Below, one piece after another: positions 25,194 to 33,015 of a stretch of DNA of 64,000 bases. Origin of the DNA: Hymenobacter metallicola (GTDB lineage Bacteria > Bacteroidota > Bacteroidia > Cytophagales > Hymenobacteraceae); contig NZ_SRMB01000006.1 in the NCBI RefSeq assembly GCF_004745645.1, positions 171,996 to 235,995 of the forward strand. Reading direction: 5' to 3'. The translations under genes were made by a program, and so were the position numbers. Every line of letters begins with the position of its first letter. The first letter of the stretch is position 1. The notes under the pieces were generated by a model. That model was not told where the DNA came from and ran no database searches. It saw only the letters and a list, made by a program, of their open reading frames with translations.

Positions 25194-25616
25194 ATGCGCT
25201 TTTCCCATCTTATCTTACAAACAGCGCTCTTATTCGTCACCGCCGCGGCAACCAGTAATTGTAGCCTTAAGCCACCGGCGCAGTCGGCGCAGGTACCGGC
25301 GCAAAAGCCGCAGAAGGTACGCTTATCCCGCATCGTGGTGGACTCCACCCAGCTCGACCGCTACAAGGCTTTCCTGAAGGAAGAAATTGAGGCCTCGATG
25401 AGCAAGGAACCGGGCGTGTTGTCGCTTTACGCAGTGTTCGAAACGAAACGCCCGAATCACCTGACCATCCTGGAGATGTATGCCACCGAGGCCGCCTACC
25501 AGGCGCACGTGAAAACGCCGCACTTTTTGAAGTATAAACAGGGGACGCTCAGCATGGTGCAGGCACTGGAGCTTATTGACACGGACCCGCTGATTCCGGA
25601 GCTGAAAATCAAATAA
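25194..25616 (+). CDS. Exported ABM-domain protein (putative quinol monooxygenase)
   Basis: This 140-residue protein has a hydrophobic signal ending in ATSNCS, a possible but weak lipobox. Its ABM domain reads LSRIVVDSTQLDRYKAFLKE, EPGVLSLYAVFETKRPNHLTILEMYATEAAYQAHVKTPHFLKY. It is the third ABM paralogue in the cluster, nearest to that at 16430. The preceding cupin gene ends 12 nt upstream. About 150 bp with no clear motif separate it from the next SDR gene. Confidence 0.8.
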   Translation: MRFSHLILQTALLFVTAAATSNCSLKPPAQSAQVPAQKPQKVRLSRIVVDSTQLDRYKAFLKEEIEASMSKEPGVLSLYAVFETKRPNHLTILEMYATEAAYQAHVKTPHFLKYKQGTLSMVQALELIDTDPLIPELKIK

Positions 25617-25766
25617 GGCCCCAGCGCCAGCAAGCGCTGCGCGACACCCACTGCAACCAAGCCATCCGCTTGGACTGACCGGACTTCCCATTTTGACCTC
25701 ACTTTTCCAAGGCAATACTGTAGTAAATGCCCTGGCAATCAGCATTCCATTTTCAACATTTCACGC

Positions 25767-26513
25767 ATGAGCAATAACATCACCGACAAAGTAATTGTCA
25801 TCACCGGCGCCAGCAGTGGGCAGGGCGAAGCCACGGCCCGCGCCCTGGCCGAGCAAGGAGCCACCGTGGTATTAGGCGCCCGCCGCCGCGACCGCATTCA
25901 GGCCCTGGCCGACGAAATCACCGGCAAGGGCGGCAAGGCCCTGGCCGTGCAAACCGACGTAACCGACCACGCCCAAGTGAAGGCCCTGGTGGACGCGGCC
26001 GTGCAGCAGTTCGGGCGCCTCGACGTGCTGCTGAACAACGCTGGCCTGATGCAGCAAGCCCCCCTGGAAAAGCTCAAGCTCGACGAGTGGGACAACATGA
26101 TTGACATCAATATCAAGGGCGTGCTCTATGGCATTGCCGCCGCCCTGCCCCACATGAAGGAGCAAAAAAGCGGACACATCATTAACGTCTCGTCGGTAGT
26201 AGGCCACAAGGTGTCGGCGGGGGGCACCGTATACTCGGCCACCAAGTTTGCCGTGCGGGCCTTGAGCGAAGGGCTGCGCCAGGAGGTAAAGCCCTATAAC
26301 ATCCGCACCACCATTATCTCGCCCGGCGCGGTAGCGACCGAGCTGACCAACAGCATCACCGACCCCGAGTCGGCCGCCGGAATGCGCGGCTTCTACGAAG
26401 CCTATGCTATCCCGGCCGATTCCTTCGCCCGGACTGTCATTTTCGCCATGAGCCAGCCCGAGGACGTGGACATCAACGAAATCCTGTTCCGGCCGACCAG
26501 TCAGGAGTTTTGA
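25767..26513 (+). CDS. Short-chain dehydrogenase/reductase (SDR)
   Basis: This 248-residue classical SDR has VIVITGASSGQGEATARAL at the cofactor site. The usual SGIG is SGQG here, seen in part of the family. It continues with LLNNAGLM, VSSVVGHKVSAGGTVYSATK with the Ser-Tyr-Lys triad, and ISPGAVATEL. It would oxidise or reduce a carbonyl or alcohol substrate with NADP(H). It lies in the second half of the redox cluster, after an ABM gene and before a cupin gene. Confidence 0.92.
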   Translation: MSNNITDKVIVITGASSGQGEATARALAEQGATVVLGARRRDRIQALADEITGKGGKALAVQTDVTDHAQVKALVDAAVQQFGRLDVLLNNAGLMQQAPLEKLKLDEWDNMIDINIKGVLYGIAAALPHMKEQKSGHIINVSSVVGHKVSAGGTVYSATKFAVRALSEGLRQEVKPYNIRTTIISPGAVATELTNSITDPESAAGMRGFYEAYAIPADSFARTVIFAMSQPEDVDINEILFRPTSQEF

Positions 26514-26622
26514 GAAAACGGGCGGCTACCTAGCGCTCTCTTTAACAACCTAGCTCCTGGTTCGGCTGGTCCAAACCAGGGGCCAAGTTGGCCTTTCACC
26601 TCACTCCTTTTCGCTTTCGCAC

Positions 26623-27111
26623 ATGACCACTTCCCGAATCAAACAACTTGCCGTAGCATTGGGCGCGGGTGCCCTGCTGGTAGGATTTACCGGCCACCAA
26701 CCCCCAACGCCTGACCAAGCCGGCCCTTTCCCACGAGGCGAGCGGGCCCCGGCTCAGAACTTCACGGGCGTGGTGTACATGCACCCCCTAATAAAGGACG
26801 ACCCGACCTTTAATGTCGTGAGCGGCAACGTGACCTTCGAGCCGGGGGCGCGCTCGCACTGGCACACGCACGCAGCCGGTCAGATTCTGCTCATTACCGA
26901 CGGCGTGGGATACTACCAGGAAAAAGGCCAGCCTGTCCGGCTGCTGCGCAAGGGTGAGGTCATCAAGGCCCAGCCCGGCGTGGAGCACTGGCACGGCGCC
27001 TCGCCCAAGCAGCGCATGACGCACGTTTCGCTCAACGTGAACACCGAAAAGGGCATCGTGACCTGGCTGGAGCCCGTGACCGACCAGGAATACAACAGCT
27101 ATAAGCCCTAG
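26623..27111 (+). CDS. Exported cupin-domain protein
   Basis: This 162-residue protein starts with a signal-like segment (LAVALGAGALLVGFTGHQ) and has the cupin motifs FEPGARSHWHTHAAGQILLITDG and GVEHWHGA with YYQEKGQPVRLLRKGE. It is the third related cupin in the cluster and the closest to that at 22259. The tautomerase-like gene begins 13 nt after its stop. Its exact chemistry is unknown. Confidence 0.85.
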   Translation: MTTSRIKQLAVALGAGALLVGFTGHQPPTPDQAGPFPRGERAPAQNFTGVVYMHPLIKDDPTFNVVSGNVTFEPGARSHWHTHAAGQILLITDGVGYYQEKGQPVRLLRKGEVIKAQPGVEHWHGASPKQRMTHVSLNVNTEKGIVTWLEPVTDQEYNSYKP

Positions 27112-27124
27112 ACGCCCCTTTCTA

Positions 27125-27310
27125 ATGGCCCACAGCATCAAGCTTGCGCTGGGCTCTACCGAGGAGCAGAAGCAGCGCCTGGCCGCGCAAATCGTGCGCG
27201 CCATGGGCATCGCCGGCACGGACGAAGCGTCGGTGTTCGCGGCCATAGAAGAGGTGCCGCCCGTCGCCTGGATGGAGCAGGTGTACCAAGCGGATATTCT
27301 GCCCCATTAG
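27125..27310 (+). CDS. Tautomerase-family small protein lacking the N-terminal proline
   Basis: This 61-residue protein matches the PptA/4-oxalocrotonate tautomerase pattern: LGSTEEQKQRLAAQIVRAMG, ASVFAAIEEVPPVAWMEQVYQADIL. The family uses Pro-1, exposed after removal of Met, as the general base. Here the second codon is GCC, so the residue is alanine (MAHSIK). Either the protein has lost normal tautomerase activity or it acts differently. It lies 13 nt behind the exported cupin gene. Confidence 0.75.
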   Translation: MAHSIKLALGSTEEQKQRLAAQIVRAMGIAGTDEASVFAAIEEVPPVAWMEQVYQADILPH

Positions 27311-27383
27311 GCCCACATGTACAAAGAGTCGGGCTATTGACCTTAGCGCTTAAAACAATATACCTAGCTGATCACCAGTTTTT

Positions 27384-28157
27384 ATGGCAACGAATCAAGC
27401 AGGACAATTTGCGGGCAAGGTGGCCTTCGTCACCGGTGCAGGCACGGGTATCGGGCGCGCCGCGGCGCTGGCCTTCGCTCGTGAGGGCGCGCAGGTGGCC
27501 GTGGTGGGGATCACGCCCGCCGACAACGACGAAACTGTGCGCCTGGTAACGGAGCAGGGCGGCAAGGTCCTAGCCATGTCGTGCGACACCACCGATGAGC
27601 CCCAGGTGCAGGCTGCCCTGGCCCAGACCATTGAGGCTTTCGGCCGCCTCGACTTCGCGTTCAACAATGCCGGCGTGGAGCAGCACAAGGCCCCCGCCGC
27701 CGAGTTGGAAATGGCCGAGTGGGACCGCATCGTGAACACCGACCTGCGCGGCACCTTTTTGTGCATGAAGCACGAGATTCCGCTCATCCTGGCGCAGGGC
27801 GGCGGGGCCATCGTGAACACTTCGTCGGGGGCCGGCCTGATTGGCGTCAAAAACAACGCGGCCTACTGCGCCGCCAAGCACGGCGTGGTTGGCCTCACGC
27901 GCTCGGCGGCGCTTGACTACGCGCCCTATAACCTGCGCATCAACGTGGTGTGCCCCGGCTACATCGACACCCCCATGATGGACCGCTTCACGCATGACTC
28001 CGAAAAGGAGCGTGAGCAGGTGATTGAGCAAGAGCCCATCGGCCGGGCGGGCCTGCCTGAAGAAATTGCCAATGCTGCCGTGTGGCTGTGCTCGCAAAGC
28101 TCGTCCTTCGTGGTAGGCCATGCCCTGGCGGTAGATGGCGGCCAGGTCATTATCTAA
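27384..28157 (+). CDS. Short-chain dehydrogenase/reductase (SDR)
   Basis: This 257-residue classical SDR has VAFVTGAGTGIGRAAALAFA for cofactor binding, FNNAGVE, and NTSSGAGLIG...AAYCAAKHG with the Ser-Tyr-Lys triad, then CPGYIDTPMMD and the C-terminal VVGHALAVDGG. It is a glucose/oxoacyl-type reductase of unknown substrate. It is the last intact enzyme of the cluster, followed by a broken cyclophilin-like gene and then the AraC regulator gene. Confidence 0.92.
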   Translation: MATNQAGQFAGKVAFVTGAGTGIGRAAALAFAREGAQVAVVGITPADNDETVRLVTEQGGKVLAMSCDTTDEPQVQAALAQTIEAFGRLDFAFNNAGVEQHKAPAAELEMAEWDRIVNTDLRGTFLCMKHEIPLILAQGGGAIVNTSSGAGLIGVKNNAAYCAAKHGVVGLTRSAALDYAPYNLRINVVCPGYIDTPMMDRFTHDSEKEREQVIEQEPIGRAGLPEEIANAAVWLCSQSSSFVVGHALAVDGGQVII

Positions 28158-28222
28158 TACCTCCGGGGGGCTTCGTCGTGATGGCACACCCGGCGCTAGG
28201 CTGGCCCTAACTTACGAGTAAC

Positions 28223-28565
28223 ATGCGTATTACGCTGGGCACCACGGCCCTCACCGCTACCCTGACCGACAACCCGAACGAGCGCAAATTTGCTGCGTTG
28301 CTTCCCTTGACGTTGCCCCTGCGCGGGCACTAAGAAAATCAGTGACTTACCTCGCAAGCCAGCCACTGCTGAGGCGACGGTCGGCTACCAGCCGGCCGCT
28401 GACAACCGTACATATTATGCCCTCTGGGGCAATCTGACCTTGTTTGACAGAAATTTCAACTATTCCTATGGGCTTAGTACCCTTGGCCTGTTTAATGTGA
28501 GCAGGAAAGCCCTATCGATTCCTGGAATAAGCGCAGTGCAGGTAGGCCTTGAGCGGTTAGCTTAG
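28223..28565 (+). pseudogene. Cyclophilin-like (DUF/PF18050-type) gene broken by a frameshift
   Basis: The first 36 codons encode MRITLGTTALTATLTDNP and LLPLTLPLRGH, the start of a small cyclophilin-like domain, then hit a TAA at 28331. In another frame from 28329 the text continues TKKISDLPRKPATAE, YYALWGNLTLFDRNFNYSYG and LERLA before a TAG at 28563. The two parts together match one domain with a few residues missing at the join, so an indel destroyed the gene. Intact members of this family often sit in oxidoreductase clusters beside AraC regulators. Confidence 0.8.
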
Positions 28566-28577
28566 CTTGTTTGGCTT

Positions 28578-29561
28578 ATGTCCGTAACTAATCTATTAGC
28601 CCACGCGTTGTCTACTGGTACTTACTTACAGCGTCCTTATTCTAAGATGCTGCCCTACCAGATGGCAGAAAACCTAGCTACCGCCACCAGGGCGGCCATG
28701 AACCGCCCGCCACTTACCACCATTATCCAGGATGTGGCGGTCATGACCCTAGCCGAAGCACACTGCGATATGGCCGCCTTCGACCGGCGCGACTTGTTTA
28801 AAGTGTTGTTGGTGACCGAAGGCGCAAACGAGCTGCACTACGCAACCCGTAGTTACCACATCGACCGGCCGGCGCTGGTATTTACCAACAAGCTGGTGCC
28901 CTATTCGTGGGAGCCGGTGGAGAGTTCGGGGGAGCAAAAAGGCTTCCTCTGCGCCTTTACCGAGGATTTTTTGCAATCGGCCATGCGCGGGGTCAGTCTG
29001 ATGGAATCTGTCTTGTACCGCGTCGATGGCAATCCGGTGTACTTTCTGGATGAAGCGCAGTTGCGCTACTTGACCGACACTTTCTTGCGCATGCGCCAGG
29101 AGTACGACACGGATTACCCGCACAAGTTCGACCTGATTCGCAACCAGCTCTCGATCATGATTCACGAGGCCACGCGGATGCAGCCGGCCAGTTCGCAGCA
29201 CATTGCTCCCGTCAACGCGGCCGAACGTGTTACGGCGCTGTTTCTAACCTTGCTCGACGTGCAGTTTCCGGTGACCACGCAGATTCATCAGCCCATCCTC
29301 AAAAACGCCCAGGAGTACGCCGACCGGCTGGCCATACACGTGAACAGCCTTAACCGCTCGGTAAAGGAGATAACTGGCAAGTCGACCACCACGCACATCG
29401 CCGAGCGCCTCGTGGGCGAGGCCAAAGTGCTGTTACTGCACACGGATTGGAGCGTAGGCGACATCGCCGACAGCCTGGGCTTTGAGTACGCCACGTACTT
29501 TACCAATTTCTTTAAAAAGCACGTCGGCATTACCCCCTTGGCCTTCCGGAACGCAGGGTAA
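28578..29561 (+). CDS. AraC-family transcriptional regulator
   Basis: This 327-residue regulator has an N-terminal sensing region (DLFKVLLVTEGANELHYATRSYHIDRPALVF) and a C-terminal pair of helix-turn-helix motifs: YADRLAIHVNSLNRSVKEITGK and GDIADSLGFEYATYFTNFFKKHVGITPLAFR. It closes the redox cluster and is the natural candidate to bind the 21-bp-spaced direct repeats at 16345 and 22140. The true start may be a later ATG (28629, 28647 or 28698, MNRPPLTTIIQD), since the first residues look atypical. Only 12 nt separate it from the broken cyclophilin-like gene. Confidence 0.88.
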   Translation: MSVTNLLAHALSTGTYLQRPYSKMLPYQMAENLATATRAAMNRPPLTTIIQDVAVMTLAEAHCDMAAFDRRDLFKVLLVTEGANELHYATRSYHIDRPALVFTNKLVPYSWEPVESSGEQKGFLCAFTEDFLQSAMRGVSLMESVLYRVDGNPVYFLDEAQLRYLTDTFLRMRQEYDTDYPHKFDLIRNQLSIMIHEATRMQPASSQHIAPVNAAERVTALFLTLLDVQFPVTTQIHQPILKNAQEYADRLAIHVNSLNRSVKEITGKSTTTHIAERLVGEAKVLLLHTDWSVGDIADSLGFEYATYFTNFFKKHVGITPLAFRNAG

Positions 29562-30309
29562 AAAAGTACCCTGGGGCAGGCAGCTGGGGAATAACCAGTG
29601 CTCCACGGCATTGCTGTTGGCTTATAGGGTCAGCTCGCTGCCTTTGATGATTGCTGACGTCCCAGCGTAAATAATCTAGTCGGAAGCGTAGTCGTCAGCC
29701 CAACGCTTTTTGACTTCCATTTTCACGTCGGGCACTTGGTGGTGGAAAGCCCGCACCATTTCTTTCTGGGCCCCTAGTCCCTTATGGGCCCTGGTTAAAA
29801 GTTTGGTCTAAAAGTCACATCTAGACTTACAGCTGCTTTGTTTTCAGTATGTTACCACTCAACGGTCATTAAAACTCCTAAACCGCTTGGTGGTGGGCAG
29901 CGTTTCTCATGGCTTCTTCAACGACCGCTACTGAATCTTCACTCGGCTACACTTCTTTCACCTAACGGGAGTTAAGCAGAACCGCCTGCTTCGCGTACGC
30001 AACAAGTCGCTGCTACGCAGCTAGCTACCGTGGGCGCTTGGTACTGGCTTGCACATGGTCACCAAAGTTGGAGTAGGCCAGGTAGGGCAACAGCGGGCTG
30101 GCCGCTCATTCGGGCTGGTCTACAGGTCTTTGAATTGGTCGGTAGCAAAATTTTAAGGTTCGTTTCACTGAACACAAGGTTCAGGCAAACGAGGGTTTTT
30201 CCACCGGACAAAGTACTGGCCGGCAGCTAGAAAGCAGGTGCGTAGCACTTTTTGCGGGCGTACTCGGTATACCCACAACTTTTTAGCGATCCTGCTGTTG
30301 GGCTTCGCG
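29562..30309. other. Gene-poor stretch with decayed fragments
   Basis: No intact gene is seen in about 750 bp. A leftward open stretch ending at a TAG (29676-29678) encodes MVRAFHHQVPDVKMEVKKRW and looks like the C-terminus of a lost gene. A partial copy of the AACGGTC element lies at 29853-29900. Near 30166-30195 the sequence CGTTTCACTGAAC followed by GGTTCAGGCAAACG forms a loose inverted repeat. Confidence 0.4.
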
Positions 30310-30531
30310 ATGGATATAGCCTTTCCGTTTTATTCGTATACTCGGGGAATTGGGGTGGTAGATGCGTACCACACCCATCCGGATTGTCAGATTGCGCAGA
30401 GTATTCCTGCCGTCGAGCGGATCGTCGGCCAGCCCAAGGGGTGGCCCGAATGCATCTTTTGCCAAGTACATCATGCTCCTCGGCCCCTGCTGCCTAACCG
30501 CCGCCCGAATACCTCGATAGAGGAGCTGTAA
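30310..30531 (+). CDS. Small His/Cys-containing hypothetical protein
   Basis: This 73-residue protein, if started at MDIAFPFYSYTRG, has two His/Cys groups: DAYHTHPDCQIAQ and WPECIFCQVHH. The spacing C-x2-C-x2-HH and the earlier H-x-H-x2-C suggest a small zinc-binding domain. It is not a family I can name. The frame extends upstream to 30238, but those residues look unrelated. It could be regulatory or DNA-binding. It lies at the head of a run of small rightward genes leading to the BLUF gene. Confidence 0.55.
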   Translation: MDIAFPFYSYTRGIGVVDAYHTHPDCQIAQSIPAVERIVGQPKGWPECIFCQVHHAPRPLLPNRRPNTSIEEL

Positions 30532-30600
30532 GCGCGTCCAGGAGCAACATCTTCTTTGGTCCAGCGCACGTACGTGAAGGCCTACTCTCCCTACAGGCCG

Positions 30601-30885
30601 ATGAGAACCGCTCTTCATTCTTTACAGGTGGCCTGCCACCAGCCTGATCAGCGCGCGGCTGTTCCGGTGTTAGCCGACATGGTGCAACAACAGCATATGG
30701 CGTCTCGCCTAACGGAAACGCAACAACAGCAATTCCAGCACTGCTGCACGCGCCTGCTCGACGCCGCGCCGCGCCCGATTGCGCTGGTGCGGCTCTTGCT
30801 CGACGCCGAAGTCTGCTTCAATCACGCCTACGCCATTCCCCAGAGCAAGCCCTCGTGCCCCTGCCCGCGGCATCCGCCGACCTAA
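30601..30885 (+). CDS. Hypothetical helical protein
   Basis: This 94-residue protein (MRTALHSLQVACHQ) is predicted mostly helical and is rich in Gln, Leu and Cys: VLADMVQQQHMASRLTETQQQQFQHCCTRLLDAA, then VRLLLDAEVCFNHAY. No family is recognised. The last residues (SKPSCPCPRHPPT) are low in structure. About 260 bp to the next start hold no convincing gene. Confidence 0.45.
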   Translation: MRTALHSLQVACHQPDQRAAVPVLADMVQQQHMASRLTETQQQQFQHCCTRLLDAAPRPIALVRLLLDAEVCFNHAYAIPQSKPSCPCPRHPPT

Positions 30886-31149
30886 GCAGAATGGCCGGCC
30901 CCTGCCGGTACCGTCCACGGGTGTCACGCAATCCTTGGGGCCTGTTTTTTCACGGCCCGCCGATGCCGCTCCCCTACCTTCTCCCGCGCTCAGCACCTAG
31001 TCCACGTGACGGCGAAACAGACCGGCTGCCGCTGGGAGACCAGGTTGCTCTTGCCTTGGTTGCCATCGCTCCTTGCTGCTGCTAGGGGTAAAGGGGGGCT
31101 TTCCGGTGCTCTGTCTGGCATTGCGTACCGGAGGGGAATATCTTTGTCT

Positions 31150-31584
31150 ATGCTTCCGCTCTACCGCATCTATTATGAAAATGCCGTTGGCCGCGTCGTC
31201 GATGACCCGCAAGGCTTTGCTCGTCTCACCTACCACGCCGGTTCGCGCGATGCGGACGCTATGGCCTCGCTGCTTGGGCATGTCACCCGCCTGCTGGCCC
31301 AGCGCGGGGATGGCGGCCTGCTAGTCGATCAGCGGCTGATGACACCCTTTACGCCGGCGGAACAAGCCTTTGTAATTCAGCAGTGGCTACCCCGCACCGT
31401 CGTCGAAGGCGGCTATCGGTTCGGTGCCGTTATCCTGGCCGAAAACGCCTTTGCGCGCCTGGCTACCCGGGCCGTGACGACGGCCGTGCGCGACTTGCCC
31501 ATGCGCTACCAGTATTTTGAGCAAGAGCCGGAGGCCATAGCCTGGTTGCTGCACCAGCAAGCCGGGGCCGTATCCCAGCGCTAG
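31150..31584 (+). CDS. Hypothetical STAS-like protein
   Basis: This 144-residue protein begins LPLYRIYYENAVGRVVDDPQGFARLTYHAG and contains LLAQRGDGGLLVDQRLMTPFTPAEQAFVIQQWLP. The pattern of a beta strand, a helix and a conserved LLVDQR strand resembles the STAS/SpoIIAA-like fold used in Bacteroidota light or stress signalling, but the match is by eye only. It lies 26 nt before the BLUF gene, so the two may share a transcript. The ATG at 31150 is preferred to upstream starts in the same frame, which read poorly. Confidence 0.6.
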   Translation: MLPLYRIYYENAVGRVVDDPQGFARLTYHAGSRDADAMASLLGHVTRLLAQRGDGGLLVDQRLMTPFTPAEQAFVIQQWLPRTVVEGGYRFGAVILAENAFARLATRAVTTAVRDLPMRYQYFEQEPEAIAWLLHQQAGAVSQR

Positions 31585-31610
31585 TCGTCCCCCGTACGTA
31601 CACGGAAGCA

Positions 31611-32189
31611 ATGGTTGATTCTTTCCCCTATACCGAAGCGCAACGCCGGCAGGCCGTGGCCTGGGCCATTGCTGTGACCGCGAATACGCCGTTAGCGCCA
31701 CGCCGCTACGAACGCTATTTATTGGAGCAGTATCAGCTGGGCCTGCTCAGCTTAGACGAAATGCTTCAGTTGCTGGAGTCAAGCATCTATCAGATTGTCT
31801 ACCGCAGCCAAGCGGTGCATCCCTTATCCACCGACGCCCTACACGAACTGCTGGTACAGTCCCAGCAGTATAATGCTCACCACCAGATTACCGGGCTGTT
31901 GCTCTACAGTGCCGGGCGCTTCGTGCAGGTCCTGGAAGGACCGGAGGCCGCGGTGCGTGTCCTCTATGCCCGCATCCAGGCCGACACCCGCCACTGGCAG
32001 GTGGTCACCGTGGGCGAAGGACCCGAGCCGGTGCGGCGGTTTGCCGAATGGACGATGGGCTTTGGGCAAGTAGCCCTGCCCGAGGTGGCCAGCGTGCTGG
32101 CGGCCGGCCCATACGATCCGCCGATCCCGGATGTGAACGAACACCATATCCAGACCCTATTTCGGGCCTTCGGGTTGCGCCCCGATTAG
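31611..32189 (+). CDS. BLUF-domain blue-light receptor
   Basis: This 192-residue protein has an N-terminal helical extension of about 58 residues followed by a BLUF domain, which binds FAD and senses blue light. The key residues are in place: Tyr64 (QIVYRSQA), Asn88 (YNAHHQITG), Gln106 (RFVQVLEG), and Trp147 and Met149 (AEWTMGF). No enzymatic output domain follows, so it is a short BLUF protein that must act through a partner. Two PAS histidine kinases and response regulators lie directly downstream, so it may feed light input into that network; this is inference from position. Confidence 0.9.
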   Translation: MVDSFPYTEAQRRQAVAWAIAVTANTPLAPRRYERYLLEQYQLGLLSLDEMLQLLESSIYQIVYRSQAVHPLSTDALHELLVQSQQYNAHHQITGLLLYSAGRFVQVLEGPEAAVRVLYARIQADTRHWQVVTVGEGPEPVRRFAEWTMGFGQVALPEVASVLAAGPYDPPIPDVNEHHIQTLFRAFGLRPD

Positions 32190-32258
32190 GCAACGTACGA
32201 CAACGAACCATAACATTTATCTGCGTAGCGTACTTCGTAGAATTTGTACCCACGAAAG

Positions 32259-32342
32259 AAGCGGGTTGTGAATGCCGGCGGCTACCGCCTGGTACGCAGC
32301 GAACTCAACAATGGCGCTACCTTTACGGTGTTCTTGTCCTGA
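32259..32342 (+). pseudogene. Remnant of a histidine kinase C-terminus
   Basis: The frame reads KKRVVNAGGYRLVRSELNNG and then ATFTVFLS before TGA. This matches the end of a HATPase_c domain, compare VKRMVENAGGRVDVRS near the end of the kinase at 33016. Nothing of the rest of the kinase remains upstream. It sits just ahead of a response-regulator gene, as an intact kinase would. Confidence 0.6.
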
Positions 32343-32397
32343 TAACTCATCCCCTCATGCTGGCCTGCGTGGCCTTGCCGAGGCGTTCTGTACCCGT

Positions 32398-32829
32398 ATG
32401 TCTAAGCTCTCTACTATCCTGCTGGTCGATGATGACACGACGACCAATTTCCTGAATAAACTCCTGCTTACGCGCCTGGCCGTGGCCGAGCAGCTGGTCG
32501 TGGCCCTGAATGGGCGCGAGGCCCTGGCCACGGTGCAGCAACTGTGTACGGCATCGGATACGGGCTGCCCGGCCCTGATCTTGCTCGATGTCAACATGCC
32601 GGTCATGAATGGTATCGAGTTTCTGGAGGCCTACCAGCACTTACCGCTGGCCCAGCGCGGGGCCATCATCATTGTACTGCTGACCACTTCGGTAAGCCCG
32701 CGTGACCTGACGCGGGTGCAAACGCTACCCATTGCGGGCACCGTTCCCAAGCCGTTGACCGCGGAAAAAATTCAACTTCTGTTGCAACAGCATTTCCCCT
32801 CGTTTTCAGCCGACTCACCTGACGGATAA
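32398..32829 (+). CDS. Single-domain response regulator (CheY-like)
   Basis: This 143-residue protein is a stand-alone receiver domain. It has the acidic pocket in TILLVDDDTTTNFL, the phospho-acceptor aspartate in LILLDVNMPVMNGIEFL, the threonine in IVLLTTSVSP and the lysine in GTVPKPLTAEKI. It has no DNA-binding output and so relays phosphate or binds a target protein. It is paralogous to the regulator at 38278. A kinase remnant lies just upstream and an intact multi-PAS kinase follows. The start is the ATG at 32398; upstream codons encode unrelated residues. Confidence 0.9.
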   Translation: MSKLSTILLVDDDTTTNFLNKLLLTRLAVAEQLVVALNGREALATVQQLCTASDTGCPALILLDVNMPVMNGIEFLEAYQHLPLAQRGAIIIVLLTTSVSPRDLTRVQTLPIAGTVPKPLTAEKIQLLLQQHFPSFSADSPDG

Positions 32830-33015
32830 GAAGCACTTTCCCCACTCGGGAACCCGCGTGGTAGCGGTCGCGTTTTGCCGCGGCCAACCACGCGGCTACG
32901 TCGGTTGACCCCGCCGTACCCCCGCTGGGAAGCGCCTACGTTCCGTTCCATCCCTAACTACTGGCGCGTCACGCGTCTGACGCGCTATCTTCGGGGCTTT
33001 GCCTTAGTTGCTGCT

